Assembly: GCA_017303715.1 (NCBI GenBank) | Contig: JAFLBZ010000008.1 | Span: forward strand, 1 to 64,000 | Origin: Rhodothermia bacterium | GTDB taxonomy: Bacteria; Bacteroidota; Rhodothermia; Rhodothermales; UBA2364 | Reading direction: 5' to 3' | DNA length: 64,000 bases | Part shown: piece after piece, positions 9,752-17,603 of the stretch | Layout of the letters: each line of letters starts with the position of its first letter | Numbering within the stretch: position 1 is the stretch's first letter | Made by a program: the position numbers and the translations under genes | Notes under the pieces: generated by a model | The model's database searches: none | Told to the model about the DNA's origin: nothing | The model's input: the letters and a program-made list of their open reading frames with translations, nothing else

Positions 9752-10264
9752 TTAACGACCAAAGTCATCTTGTACCCGCACAATATCATCTTCATCGGAG
9801 GGGTGGAGTGGGTCTGTGTGCTTCCAGATTTCTGCAATTATACCCCACGTTTCCAAGCCAACCAAGCGGTGGCGTTCTCCTTTTTGCAGTTCTACTACCT
9901 CGCCCATACCCAATTTTTTGAGTGGCTTTTCCTCGTCGCTATCACTGATAACAACACCAGCTATCCCACCTATAACTTTCCAAATCTCTGCACGGCGGTG
10001 GTGGTATTGCCATGAGAGGCGCTTTTCGGGCGCAACCACCAAGATTTTGGGGCTTAATTTCTCAAACCCCTCAAAGTCTTCAATGGATAAATGCGGGAAA
10101 AATGACGCGATAAACAAGGCCGCTTGGGATTCTTCGATGACAAAGAAACCTCCCCAAGGCCGATGGTCATCTTTCCCAATTACATTAAAACCCATCTCGG
10201 TGATGCTGGCCGAAATGGTTGTAAAAACCTCTTGTTTAGAAACCGTTGCATTGAATGTATTCAT
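9752..10264 (-). CDS. Mannose-6-phosphate isomerase-like cupin (type II)
   Basis: A 170-residue cupin resembling the C-terminal isomerase part of type II mannose-6-phosphate isomerase/guanylyltransferase. Marks are R-P-W-G-G-F near residues 35-40, L-S-W-Q-Y-H-H-R-R-A-E-I-W with the metal-binding histidines, and the end block E-D-D-I-V-R-V-Q-D-D-F-G-R. The family interconverts fructose-6-P and mannose-6-P for GDP-mannose and glycan synthesis. No guanylyltransferase domain is present. It overlaps no other gene but touches radA tail to tail. Some homologues are annotated as phosphoheptose isomerase, so the sugar is not certain. Confidence 0.8.
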   Translation of the reverse strand: MNTFNATVSKQEVFTTISASITEMGFNVIGKDDHRPWGGFFVIEESQAALFIASFFPHLSIEDFEGFEKLSPKILVVAPEKRLSWQYHHRRAEIWKVIGGIAGVVISDSDEEKPLKKLGMGEVVELQKGERHRLVGLETWGIIAEIWKHTDPLHPSDEDDIVRVQDDFGR

Positions 10265-10320
10265 GTGCTTGGATGATGTTATTAGATCACAAAAAATAAA
10301 ATTACGTCTTTCGGGTTTAT

Positions 10321-10572
10321 CTATATGTTAGCCAATTTTGTGGTGAGAGCCTAAAACAAAAAAACAGATGCCATGTATAAGTTTTTGACCAAACGAAGAG
10401 ACAAATGACATCTGTTTCCGACCTAACGACTCTTTTAGAAGGCGATCTGTCTCGTAAAAATATACGACAACTTACGCAAATTTTGCAAGCAGTACTTTGT
10501 ATTAGTGGGCGAGTAACAATGCTGGGCATTGCTCGAATGAGTGAGATACCCTATCGAAGTTTGAGCCGATTT
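10321..10572 (+). mobile_element. IS fragment, right inverted copy (transposase N-terminus)
   Basis: This is the partner of the inverted copy at 75-325. It starts with the same end sequence (ctatatgttagcc) and carries an ATG at 10405 followed by an open frame for the first ~56 residues of an IS4/IS701-like transposase (V-T-M-L-G-I-A-R block). Unlike the left copy it has no frameshift, but the gene is cut after S-R-F and runs into unrelated sequence, stopping at 10623. No catalytic DDE residues are present, so it cannot encode an active enzyme. No clear target-site duplication is visible. Confidence 0.7.
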
Positions 10573-10847
10573 ATCGAAAAAATTAAGCCCATTAAATCCC
10601 ATGTTGGATCGTTTTTGAGGTAAAATAAAACAAAAAATAAACGTATTTCAGGGCTATCCAAAATCTCAACGGAAGGTAATGTTGTGTCGTGTTCAGCCTT
10701 CGTGCAAGACGGAAATGAAGCCCTAATTTGAGATTCTATTTGCTCAAATTCACAAAGAAGCATTAGAAAATCTGTCTTATTTACACCTGTTGACGCTAAG
10801 AAGTCACGATCTGTTTTGACATTTGAATATATCGAAAAATCTTTCAT
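10573..10847 (-). pseudogene. Truncated transposase N-terminus (HTH_Tnp_4-like)
   Basis: A minus-strand frame begins at ATG 10847 and encodes about 85 residues with the helical pattern D-F-L-x-x-T-G-V ... L-F-F-V-L-F-Y-L-K-N-D-P-T-W, as in the N-terminal helix-turn-helix of IS5-like transposases. It then runs into the right IS fragment and stops there at 10551. The catalytic part is absent. It is a second, unrelated mobile-element relic fused end to end with the first, and the abutment marks a deletion or insertion boundary at about 10573-10580. Confidence 0.55.
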
Positions 10848-10932
10848 CGTTTTATGTAGATTAATATTAAGGGGAATGCACGCTTAAACTAATGTAAACA
10901 TTGTACTTATCCCAATGCAACAAGTCTAATAT

Positions 10933-11598
10933 TTACCTCGAAAATATCTTGGTTCCCTGCTCCAATATTTGTAGTTCTCGTGCCATATTCTCGCGAGCTT
11001 GGATCTCATACTTTTTGAAAAAAGGTTCTGCATAAAAAATGCGTTCTCTCTGGATAAAGTTATTCAGAACGGTTATACGTCCAGAACGATAGACTTCATC
11101 ATGAAGCTGCTGATACTCCTTCCTAATGTTTTTGGCATATCTAAGGTAGGTGGGCCAGTTGTTACCAAGTATGGCGAGATCGGCTCCGATAAAGACATTC
11201 ACCCCGTATAAGCCGTGCTGCGAGTGGTTGGCGGTTGCCAAAATTAGGTCTTCACAAAGTAGAAGGATTTCTTCCGACACTACATCCTGCAAGCGGCTCT
11301 TTGCGAGAAGTGCGCTCTGGGTTTCATTATCGGGGCTGGTGGGTTCATAAACGACGTCGTGGTAAAAGAGCGCGAGGAGTGTTGCTTGCCAACTGGGGAC
11401 GTTTTTTTGGTATGGATACAAAACCTCGTACATGTTTTGCAAATGTAAAAGGTTGTGGTAGGTGCGATGAGGTTGCGAATAGGCAGCACACAACTCTTCC
11501 CATAAAACTGGAGCTTTAGGATGTGAACTGAGCGCTTCCCAAAAAACAGGTTGGAGCAGTTGTTTGACTGCTGAACTTCGTTCATCTACCATAACCAT
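10933..11598 (-). CDS. HD-domain metal-dependent phosphohydrolase-like protein
   Basis: About 221 residues from the Met at 11598; an upstream Met at 11649 would overlap the receptor gene. The protein shows Y-H-N-L-L-H-L near the N-terminus and the H-D pair in L-F-Y-H-D-V-V-Y-E-P, followed by E-T-Q-S-A and later A-T-A-N-H. This matches the predicted HD-type hydrolase family often found as single small proteins in bacteria. The natural substrate is unknown. It is the last gene of the minus-strand metal-uptake group, about 20 bases after the receptor stop, so it may be co-transcribed, although its function need not be related. Confidence 0.7.
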   Translation of the reverse strand: MVMVDERSSAVKQLLQPVFWEALSSHPKAPVLWEELCAAYSQPHRTYHNLLHLQNMYEVLYPYQKNVPSWQATLLALFYHDVVYEPTSPDNETQSALLAKSRLQDVVSEEILLLCEDLILATANHSQHGLYGVNVFIGADLAILGNNWPTYLRYAKNIRKEYQQLHDEVYRSGRITVLNNFIQRERIFYAEPFFKKYEIQARENMARELQILEQGTKIFSR

Positions 11599-11617
11599 AT
11601 TCCATGCAAACATCGTT

Positions 11618-13861
11618 TTACCAATACACGCGATAAAGCAATTTAACATTAAAACCCGGTTCTGGCATAATGCTTCTAACCCGCGAGAGGTGGTCGCGAT
11701 ATGTCGTATTGGTTAGGTTGTTGATGCTTAGATTGAAGGTGTGAAGGGTTTTTCCCATCGTAAGGTGATACTGTGCAGCAATATTGGGAACGATATAGCC
11801 CTTGGTAGCCTCCTCAAACTCGCCCAGTCGGTTTTGTTGGGCTGCAAATTTCACACCCGCAGAAAGGCGTAAATTTCCTATACGGTACTGGACTGCCCCC
11901 CGACCATTTAGGGGGGGGATTTGTGGAAGCGGACGTTGGGTCTCTACCAAGGTTCCCGATACAAAACTTAGCGTAGCTTCTGTGGTCAATCCGGCAAAAA
12001 GTGATTGCTGGACTACGGCTTCAAACCCTTGTATCACAGCATCTCCTCGGCTAAACTGATAGACGGGTAATAATGTCCTGTTGTTGATTTTTCCTGTGTT
12101 TGCTAAATAGATGTAGGAAGGAATACGGTTGCGGAAAAGAGAGAACTGTACCTCATTTTGGGTTGTGCGATAGCGTGTATGCCATTCGGCACCGATTCCC
12201 TTTTCGGTGATCAAGTCTGGATTTCCGGTATCATAGGAATACGCAGCCAAGTGCGGCCCTTCGGTAAATAATTCTTCTAAGGCAGGCATCCGAACCGAAC
12301 GGCTAAAGGTAAGTGCGGTAGAGAGGCGCTTGGTCAGTTGGCCATTCACACTTGCAGAGGCCGAAATCCCGCCAAAGTCGCGCTTTCGGATAAAACCTAT
12401 TCGGGTTTGGACTTCTTTTTCTGGGATGGCGGTGCGTGCGTCGTACCGTAAACCAAGACTCGTGGTCCAACTCCCAAAAGCGGCTTCTTGATATACATAG
12501 CCATTTGCGGCCACCTCGTTTGCATTGGGCGAAAACACCAGACCGCCCACATGGTATTGACGAAACAAGGCCGAAATTCCGGCTTTTCCTCGTCCAAATG
12601 GCCCGATAGATTTGGTTTGTGCGTCTATTCTGGTGTGGAGTTCCTGTGTCTGAAATTCCATGCCTATGGCGCCACTCGCCTCAAATTCTTGATGGAAATA
12701 GTATGTAAAATTGCTTTTTATCGTAATATTGGTCAAGAATTGCTTGTTTTTTGGAATAAATTCACTGGCCGCTTCTATGTGGTTGCGATAGAGCGATATC
12801 CGCACCCCAAGTGGATGTGCGCCCACAAAGCCGCCCGGAATACCGTATTGTGAATTGTAGTGGCTATATGCCGCGCCTACATGGCCCCAATTCCGTACTG
12901 CCGAAAGTCCAAGCGAGGCATTGAAGGTTTTTAGGTCTGTATTATTAAGAACGCCAGATGGGGTATTCAGGTCTTGTGCAGCCCGAAACGAGCCATCGGT
13001 ATGAAGGGCTAGTTTCCCAATGGGCGCGCCAATCATATACCCCGCAGAGAGGCTTTGGTTAACGCTTTCTCCTTGGATAGAAGCCGCCACATGTAGGTCT
13101 TCCGGCTGGTGGGTGGGAATAAAGTTTCGGATCACATTGATCACCCCGCCCAAGGCATTAGCGCTATAAGCAAGGGCAACAGGGCCGCGCAAAACTTCGA
13201 TTCTTTCGGCATTTAGCGGCTCAATGACCACCGCATGGTCTGCCGACGATGCAGAAAGATCGCCTGTTCTTCCGCCATCTTCCAGAATGGTTAAGCGATC
13301 CCCGCCCATACCGCGCAAAACGGGTCTGGCAGGTGCTGGCCCCATCGCACGCATCGCCATTCCGGCAGTACCCAACAAAGTTTCCGCAATGGTTCCCGAA
13401 AGGTTCTGGCGGAGTGTGGCTCCTTCTACGGCCAAAGCTGCTTTTTCAAGTTTGTTGCCTGCATCTCCCAGAATCTCTACCTCGCCCAAGTTATTCCCCG
13501 AAGTTGTTAATCGGATAGATATCCGAACAGTATCTTGGTTGTTGATCTGGATTTTCTGCTCAAGTGGCTGATATCCAACACGTAAGGATTTGAGGGTATA
13601 GGTTCCAAGAGGAACATTCGGAAACCCAAACACTCCTTTACCATCGGTTGTGGCGGTTCTACGCAATTCCTCCAATAACAACTGTACAAACGGAATAGGC
13701 TCACCCGTTGCGCGATCGGTAACACTGCCCACCACTAATGCGGCAGGGACTGCTTGATGCCTTATAGTGTAGAAGGTGTTTGACGCGGCAGGAGTATGGA
13801 AAGAGGTTTGGGCAAGGGACAAACTTGGGATTAACCACAGGAAAAAGTATAAACGGCTCAT
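11618..13861 (-). CDS. TonB-dependent receptor, ZnuD-like metal receptor candidate
   Basis: About 747 residues from the Met at 13861, which opens a signal peptide (M-S-R-L-Y-F-F-L ... S-L-A-Q); upstream in-frame codons give no signal. An N-terminal carboxypeptidase-regulatory-like domain (V-G-S-V-T-D-R-A-T-G-E-P-I-P) precedes the plug (P-V-L-R-G-M-G-G-D-R-L-T-I-L-E-D-G) and a 22-strand-type barrel ending in aromatic Y-W. The segment Y-G-I-P-G-G followed by G-V-R-I-S-L-Y-R-N-H resembles the extracellular region of ZnuD-type zinc receptors, although the His-rich loop is short. Upstream on the same strand are a His-containing lipoprotein and a His-rich small protein, which supports a metal or metal-complex ligand (inference). 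Confidence 0.85.
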   Translation of the reverse strand: MSRLYFFLWLIPSLSLAQTSFHTPAASNTFYTIRHQAVPAALVVGSVTDRATGEPIPFVQLLLEELRRTATTDGKGVFGFPNVPLGTYTLKSLRVGYQPLEQKIQINNQDTVRISIRLTTSGNNLGEVEILGDAGNKLEKAALAVEGATLRQNLSGTIAETLLGTAGMAMRAMGPAPARPVLRGMGGDRLTILEDGGRTGDLSASSADHAVVIEPLNAERIEVLRGPVALAYSANALGGVINVIRNFIPTHQPEDLHVAASIQGESVNQSLSAGYMIGAPIGKLALHTDGSFRAAQDLNTPSGVLNNTDLKTFNASLGLSAVRNWGHVGAAYSHYNSQYGIPGGFVGAHPLGVRISLYRNHIEAASEFIPKNKQFLTNITIKSNFTYYFHQEFEASGAIGMEFQTQELHTRIDAQTKSIGPFGRGKAGISALFRQYHVGGLVFSPNANEVAANGYVYQEAAFGSWTTSLGLRYDARTAIPEKEVQTRIGFIRKRDFGGISASASVNGQLTKRLSTALTFSRSVRMPALEELFTEGPHLAAYSYDTGNPDLITEKGIGAEWHTRYRTTQNEVQFSLFRNRIPSYIYLANTGKINNRTLLPVYQFSRGDAVIQGFEAVVQQSLFAGLTTEATLSFVSGTLVETQRPLPQIPPLNGRGAVQYRIGNLRLSAGVKFAAQQNRLGEFEEATKGYIVPNIAAQYHLTMGKTLHTFNLSINNLTNTTYRDHLSRVRSIMPEPGFNVKLLYRVYW

Positions 13862-13875
13862 CTCGGTATTATAAA

Positions 13876-13910
13876 GTGGCATCCGGACCCACGCTGGATC
13901 CAGATGCCAC
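13876..13910 (-). promoter_or_regulatory. Strong intercistronic stem-loop before the TonB receptor gene
   Basis: In the minus-strand transcript this forms a stem of 16 base pairs with two G-U pairs and a three-base loop, ending 15 bases before the receptor start codon. A short TTTATAA follows the stem. It could act as a partial terminator, an mRNA end protector giving different lipoprotein and receptor levels, or a translation control element. Confidence 0.6.
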
Positions 13911-13922
13911 AAGGCTAAAAAG

Positions 13923-14354
13923 TTATTTGACTTCCACCGGAAGGGTTCTTTTTGCAAAGTCAAAGTGACCTTCGTGTAACAGCCCAATTTCTAAATTGGC
14001 GGTTCCGGCCTTTTTTCCTGTCACCTTTAGGCCCCAAGCCCCATCTGCGGCAACCGCAAATATGGTAGCATCGGTACTGGCAATGTGGAGCGATGCGCCG
14101 TCCTCAAGCGAGGTGATTTCCTTTTTTTCGGCATCCAACCATTTAACCGTGTAGGCATCGGTTGCATTAAGTGCAAGACTGATTTTAGTGCCGCTCTCTA
14201 TTTTTCCGTCAAAATACCGGATGACCTCGGTTGTGCCTTTATAAATGGAAAAGCCCTCGGCTTCGGTGTGTTCTTCGTGCCCATTTACAAGATCACAGGC
14301 CGGAACAAAAGCGAGTACAGCAAGAAGCAGTACAGAGAAAAATTTATTCAACAT
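13923..14354 (-). CDS. Predicted lipoprotein of metal-uptake locus
   Basis: About 143 residues from the Met at 14354 (M-L-N-K-F-F); another Met lies four codons upstream. A lipobox-like A-F-V-P-A-C predicts a lipidated Cys around residue 20. Just after it comes N-G-H-E-E-H-T-E, a plausible metal-binding cluster. The rest looks like a small beta-sandwich rich in short strands, with a second His pair near the end (L-L-H-E-G-H-F-D). I do not recognise a named family. It lies between the His-rich small protein and the TonB receptor, so a role as surface or periplasmic metal-binding partner is inferred. Confidence 0.65.
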   Translation of the reverse strand: MLNKFFSVLLLAVLAFVPACDLVNGHEEHTEAEGFSIYKGTTEVIRYFDGKIESGTKISLALNATDAYTVKWLDAEKKEITSLEDGASLHIASTDATIFAVAADGAWGLKVTGKKAGTANLEIGLLHEGHFDFAKRTLPVEVK

Positions 14355-14486
14355 GATTTTAGACATTTTAGGGGTAAAAAAGAAGGGGAGCGATGTAACG
14401 CTCGAATACAAGCATAGACAAACAGAACCCTTAAAAAAGCATGGTGCAGAGGGTTCTATTTGCATAAATTAGAAAGTAAATGATGC

Positions 14487-14861
14487 CTATGCGAATGGAG
14501 GGGCACGACTTGGCGGGGTACTAAGAGAAGCGATGTTTGTAGGAGAGGCTGGATCTACAAAAGGCCTGTCCTGTAAGGGTAATGTCACACGTTTTTCCCA
14601 AATCAGAACCTTATTCCAGATCGGAAAACCATGATGTAAAGCACAATCGTGATGGTGTATATCCGATGTACAAGGTTTTTCTGCGTGGGGTTCGTGTTTA
14701 TCTTGGGTGCTGTGGTGGGTTTCGTCGTGTTCGAGGCGCTCTAAGGCTTGGGAAGCCTCATGGACCAAAGGCATTACCAAGCCGCTTGACAGTAAAACAG
14801 CAAGGAGCAAACGGATAAGCCTTGGTAAAAACCCCAACAGGCGCATAATACAATGCAACAA
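14487..14861 (-). CDS. Small His/Cys-containing exported protein
   Basis: A 124-residue protein with a hydrophobic N-terminal segment (residues ~8-32), then a region dense in His: H-D-E-T-H-H, K-H-E-P-H-A-E-K-P-C, H-H-H-D-C and L-H-H. Its end, P-P-S-R-A-P-P, recalls the 'RGPP/RAPP' tail of small histidine-rich proteins found beside metal-related TonB receptors in Bacteroidota. The function is unknown; metal binding or sensing in the periplasm is inferred from composition and position. It is the first gene of the minus-strand group and is only 42 bases from the divergent esterase gene, so the promoters must overlap coding or start regions. Confidence 0.65.
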   Translation of the reverse strand: MLHCIMRLLGFLPRLIRLLLAVLLSSGLVMPLVHEASQALERLEHDETHHSTQDKHEPHAEKPCTSDIHHHDCALHHGFPIWNKVLIWEKRVTLPLQDRPFVDPASPTNIASLSTPPSRAPPFA

Positions 14862-14903
14862 ACGAGAAATACAGTCCCTAAAACATTGAGGTAAAGACGT
14901 CCT

Positions 14904-16337
14904 ATGTTCAAGAAATGTTTCCTATTGCTTTTTTTGCTCCCTTGCTTGGGCTTAGGGCAAGCTCTTCCGGATACGGTTGTATTTCGGATAAATATGCAAT
15001 CGCTCATTTCCAGAGGGGATTTTAAGCCAGATGCAGATCGAGTGGGGGTTCGTGGTAATGAGCAGCCACTTTCATGGGGCATCTCGGTAGTTGCAGAGGA
15101 TATGGATAAAGATGGTGTTTATGAGGCGCGGATCCCCTTTGTCCGGAAAAACGAACGTGTGGTAAAGGTCTCTTACAAGTTTAAACTTGAGCGTGCCGGA
15201 AGCGAGCCTAATACGGGTTGGGAAGATGGCCCTAATAGAATGGTTGTTGTTAATGGACAAAGCAAGGTTGAGAGAAGTTTTAATGCACCTCCGGAGCCTA
15301 TTCCACCCACTTTTACAGGCCGTATAATCACACATGAAGCGTTTGCGTCTAAGTATTTACCAGCCCGAAATGTGTATGTGTATTTACCGCCTGATTATGA
15401 TAAAAATCCGCAGAAACGTTATCCCGTTCTCTATATGCACGATGGCCGTAATGTGTTAGACGCCTCAGTAATTGGGCAAGAATGGGAAATGGATGAGGCG
15501 GCAGAACAACTCATTATAAAAGGAGACATCCAACCGTTTATCTTGGTGGGCATAGACAATACTTCGCATCGTATTTTTGAATATACGCCGGATGCCATTG
15601 TTTATAAGGGTAAACAGCTTCTAAAAAGAGTGGATCAACCAATCCGGGGCGATGATTTAGTGGCCACACCAGCACGTTATGGTACCGATTTTCTTACGGG
15701 CGTTACGGTTACAGCCGCAGAACGTGGTCTATGGCTACGGTCTCATGCGTCGGCTTCTTTATTGCGTCTGGATAAACAAGCGGATGGATCTTATACAGCA
15801 GAAGCGCCTCGCCTCCGGTTACAGTTTTTGCGAGATCAAGAAGGTCTTGTTAACGCCTTGGAAATTACAGGGCTTACGACGGGTGGTGGTGGATTTTTAT
15901 ATGGAAAAATGTTGACTGAGGAGATTAAGCCGTTTATTGACCGGAATTACCGTACCCACAAAAAGGCGAATCATACCTTTGTGGGTGGTTCGTCGTTGGG
16001 TGGTTTGCTTTCTATGGCTTTGGGGCTTGCGTATCCCAATGTTTTTGGTGGTTTATTGGTGGTTTCGCCCTCGGTTTGGTGGAATGGAGAATCGCTTATA
16101 AGCCGCGTAGAGCAGCTAAAACGCAAAAATCGCCAGAAAATTTGGGTGGATATGGGAACTGCCGAGGGTGCAAATGCCGTCGCGACTTCCAATCGGTTGG
16201 TTGAAGCCCTCCAAGCAAAAGGTTGGACGTCCAAGGAACTTCGATATGTTGTTGCTCCGAATGCCCAACACAATGAGGCCGCTTGGGCAGTAAGGGCACC
16301 AGATATGCTCCGTTTTTTATTTGGCGACAAAAAATAA
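14904..16337 (+). CDS. Secreted esterase (esterase D/Fes-like alpha/beta hydrolase) with inserted domain
   Basis: A 477-residue exported protein with a signal peptide ending near G-L-G-Q. Residues ~25-130 form a beta-sandwich like the N-terminal domain of Fes/esterase-D proteins. The hydrolase domain starts near residue 140 (V-Y-V-Y-L-P-P-D-Y). The nucleophile is Ser364 in G-S-S-L-G, a W-V-D-M-G-T-A-E block lies at ~414-421, and His456 is the likely catalytic His. Residues ~250-328 do not fit the hydrolase; they look like a DUF3471-type beta domain (R-Y-G-T-D-F ... L-Q-F-L-R-D-Q-E-G) placed just before the expected E-I-K-P-F-I-D helix. The substrate is unknown. A GAGGT-like ribosome site precedes the ATG. 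Confidence 0.82.
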   Translation: MFKKCFLLLFLLPCLGLGQALPDTVVFRINMQSLISRGDFKPDADRVGVRGNEQPLSWGISVVAEDMDKDGVYEARIPFVRKNERVVKVSYKFKLERAGSEPNTGWEDGPNRMVVVNGQSKVERSFNAPPEPIPPTFTGRIITHEAFASKYLPARNVYVYLPPDYDKNPQKRYPVLYMHDGRNVLDASVIGQEWEMDEAAEQLIIKGDIQPFILVGIDNTSHRIFEYTPDAIVYKGKQLLKRVDQPIRGDDLVATPARYGTDFLTGVTVTAAERGLWLRSHASASLLRLDKQADGSYTAEAPRLRLQFLRDQEGLVNALEITGLTTGGGGFLYGKMLTEEIKPFIDRNYRTHKKANHTFVGGSSLGGLLSMALGLAYPNVFGGLLVVSPSVWWNGESLISRVEQLKRKNRQKIWVDMGTAEGANAVATSNRLVEALQAKGWTSKELRYVVAPNAQHNEAAWAVRAPDMLRFLFGDKK

Positions 16338-16613
16338 TACCCTTTCGATAAGGATCGATTCTTCGTTCTTTCGTAATATTTATACTGGCTTAAATCTTTT
16401 AAATTCATATATTTAAAAATAATTATCTTTGTGTAAATAATAGACATTAAGATACGGTTTTATTGGTTCTTTGCCATCAGACGGTGTTGCACCTTAGGCA
16501 TGATCTTCGTGTGTGCGATGAAAATTATAGGAAACCCCTATCCGCTTTAAGCGTTCGGGATAGGCGTTGCTACGTCGGTGGCATTATTTAAACAAATCAA
16601 CTTTAGCACAACT

Positions 16614-16910
16614 ATGTACGCACCACTTTCTGTTCAGGCTTGTGAAGAAGCCTTAGATCAGCTTTCGGGTTGGCGTCTCGAAGACCATGCCCTCCAGAAA
16701 ACCTTTCATTTTTCCGATTTTAGGGCGGCTGTTGCGGCCATCGTCCGTATTTCTTTTGAGGCCGAGGCGCTCAACCACCATCCTGAGTTGTTTAACGTCT
16801 GGAATAGGGTGGAATTTAAGCTCCGCACGCACGATGCCGGAAACCTCGTAACGGCACAAGACGTGGCACTTGCCAAACGCATTGAAGCTGTCCTATCCGA
16901 ATCTGTATGA
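16614..16910 (+). CDS. phhB: Pterin-4a-carbinolamine dehydratase
   Basis: A 98-residue protein matching 4a-hydroxytetrahydrobiopterin dehydratase (PCD/DCoH). The signature E-A-L-N-H-H-P-E-L-F-N-V-W-N with catalytic His residues is present, followed by the typical T-H-D-A-G-N-L-V-T and D-V-A-L-A-K block. It recycles the pterin cofactor of aromatic amino acid hydroxylases, or works in a pterin route. The Met at 16614 gives the normal family length; a GTG at 16578 would add 12 residues of no similarity. No hydroxylase gene is nearby. Its stop overlaps the next start as ATGA, pointing to a shared transcript. Confidence 0.9.
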   Translation: MYAPLSVQACEEALDQLSGWRLEDHALQKTFHFSDFRAAVAAIVRISFEAEALNHHPELFNVWNRVEFKLRTHDAGNLVTAQDVALAKRIEAVLSESV

Positions 16911-17603
16911 GGCAATCCATCAAAAACCGCTTGTTATTGTTTAGCGCCATCGGTATATCCCTGCTATTTGCGGAAGGACTCGTCCGGTTGTTTTTCCCAC
17001 AAACCCTCTTTAGGCCAAAGTTCGAGGTTTTATCCGACGGCTTAAAGGTCAATCGCTCACCAGGAACCACCACCGACGAGGTGTTTGGCCGTACCGTGCA
17101 GTATAACTTCAAGCCTTTTCATCTTCGCAAGACGTCCCGCAATCCACTGGGATACGAGGTGCTTGTCACCAGAACTTGAGCGCCAAGACCAAACAACCGC
17201 CCAAAGAGGTGTACAATTGGGGCAAGCGCTCTTTACCCGAATGAAGGCATGGGCCGATGCCCGCGACCTTCCGTTTTGGGTGTGTACCACAGGTTGGTTT
17301 GATGACACGCCCAATCCGTCTGATGCCAATAAAGCATTTTGGGCGGTTGCACCCGCCTTTTTTCGTCAACTCTCGGTTCCCTTCGCCGATTCTTCGCGCT
17401 ATATTTGGCTTAAAAGAAGGTCTGATCCTACAGATTGGGAAGTTCCGGATGGACATCCAAATCCAAAAGGTGCAGAATTGATTTCAAAAGCGGTGTGGCC
17501 CTTTGTATATTCACAACTTTCTGCGGTTTCCACAGGGTACCAACAATACCTGATGCAAGGTACGGAAAACCGTTCTACTCGAAAATTAGCACCTATACCA
17601 TGA
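16907..17603 (+). pseudogene. SGNH/GDSL-type hydrolase, broken by internal deletion and frameshift
   Basis: The first frame (16907-17179) encodes an N-terminal membrane anchor (L-L-L-F-S-A-I-G-I-S-L-L-F) and the start of a membrane-bound SGNH protein. The second frame, shifted by one and ending at 17603, encodes the C-terminus with the block V motif D-G-H-P-N-P-K-G holding the catalytic Asp and His. The block I Ser region and the central domain are missing, so a deletion near 17130-17170 has removed the core. Both ends still overlap their neighbours by ATGA, which shows the ancestral gene was translationally coupled to phhB and moxR. Confidence 0.75.

Noticed and set aside
1-10572. Composite transposon carrying bshC to the cupin gene
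   Set aside because: Both flanking IS copies lack a catalytic domain and no target duplication was seen; the genes between are ordinary core functions in the same codon style as the rest.
16424-16431. Bacteroidota-type -7 promoter element (tatctttg)
   Set aside because: The element matches the TAnnTTTG pattern, but there is no TTTG at the expected upstream spacing, and a single short match is weak.
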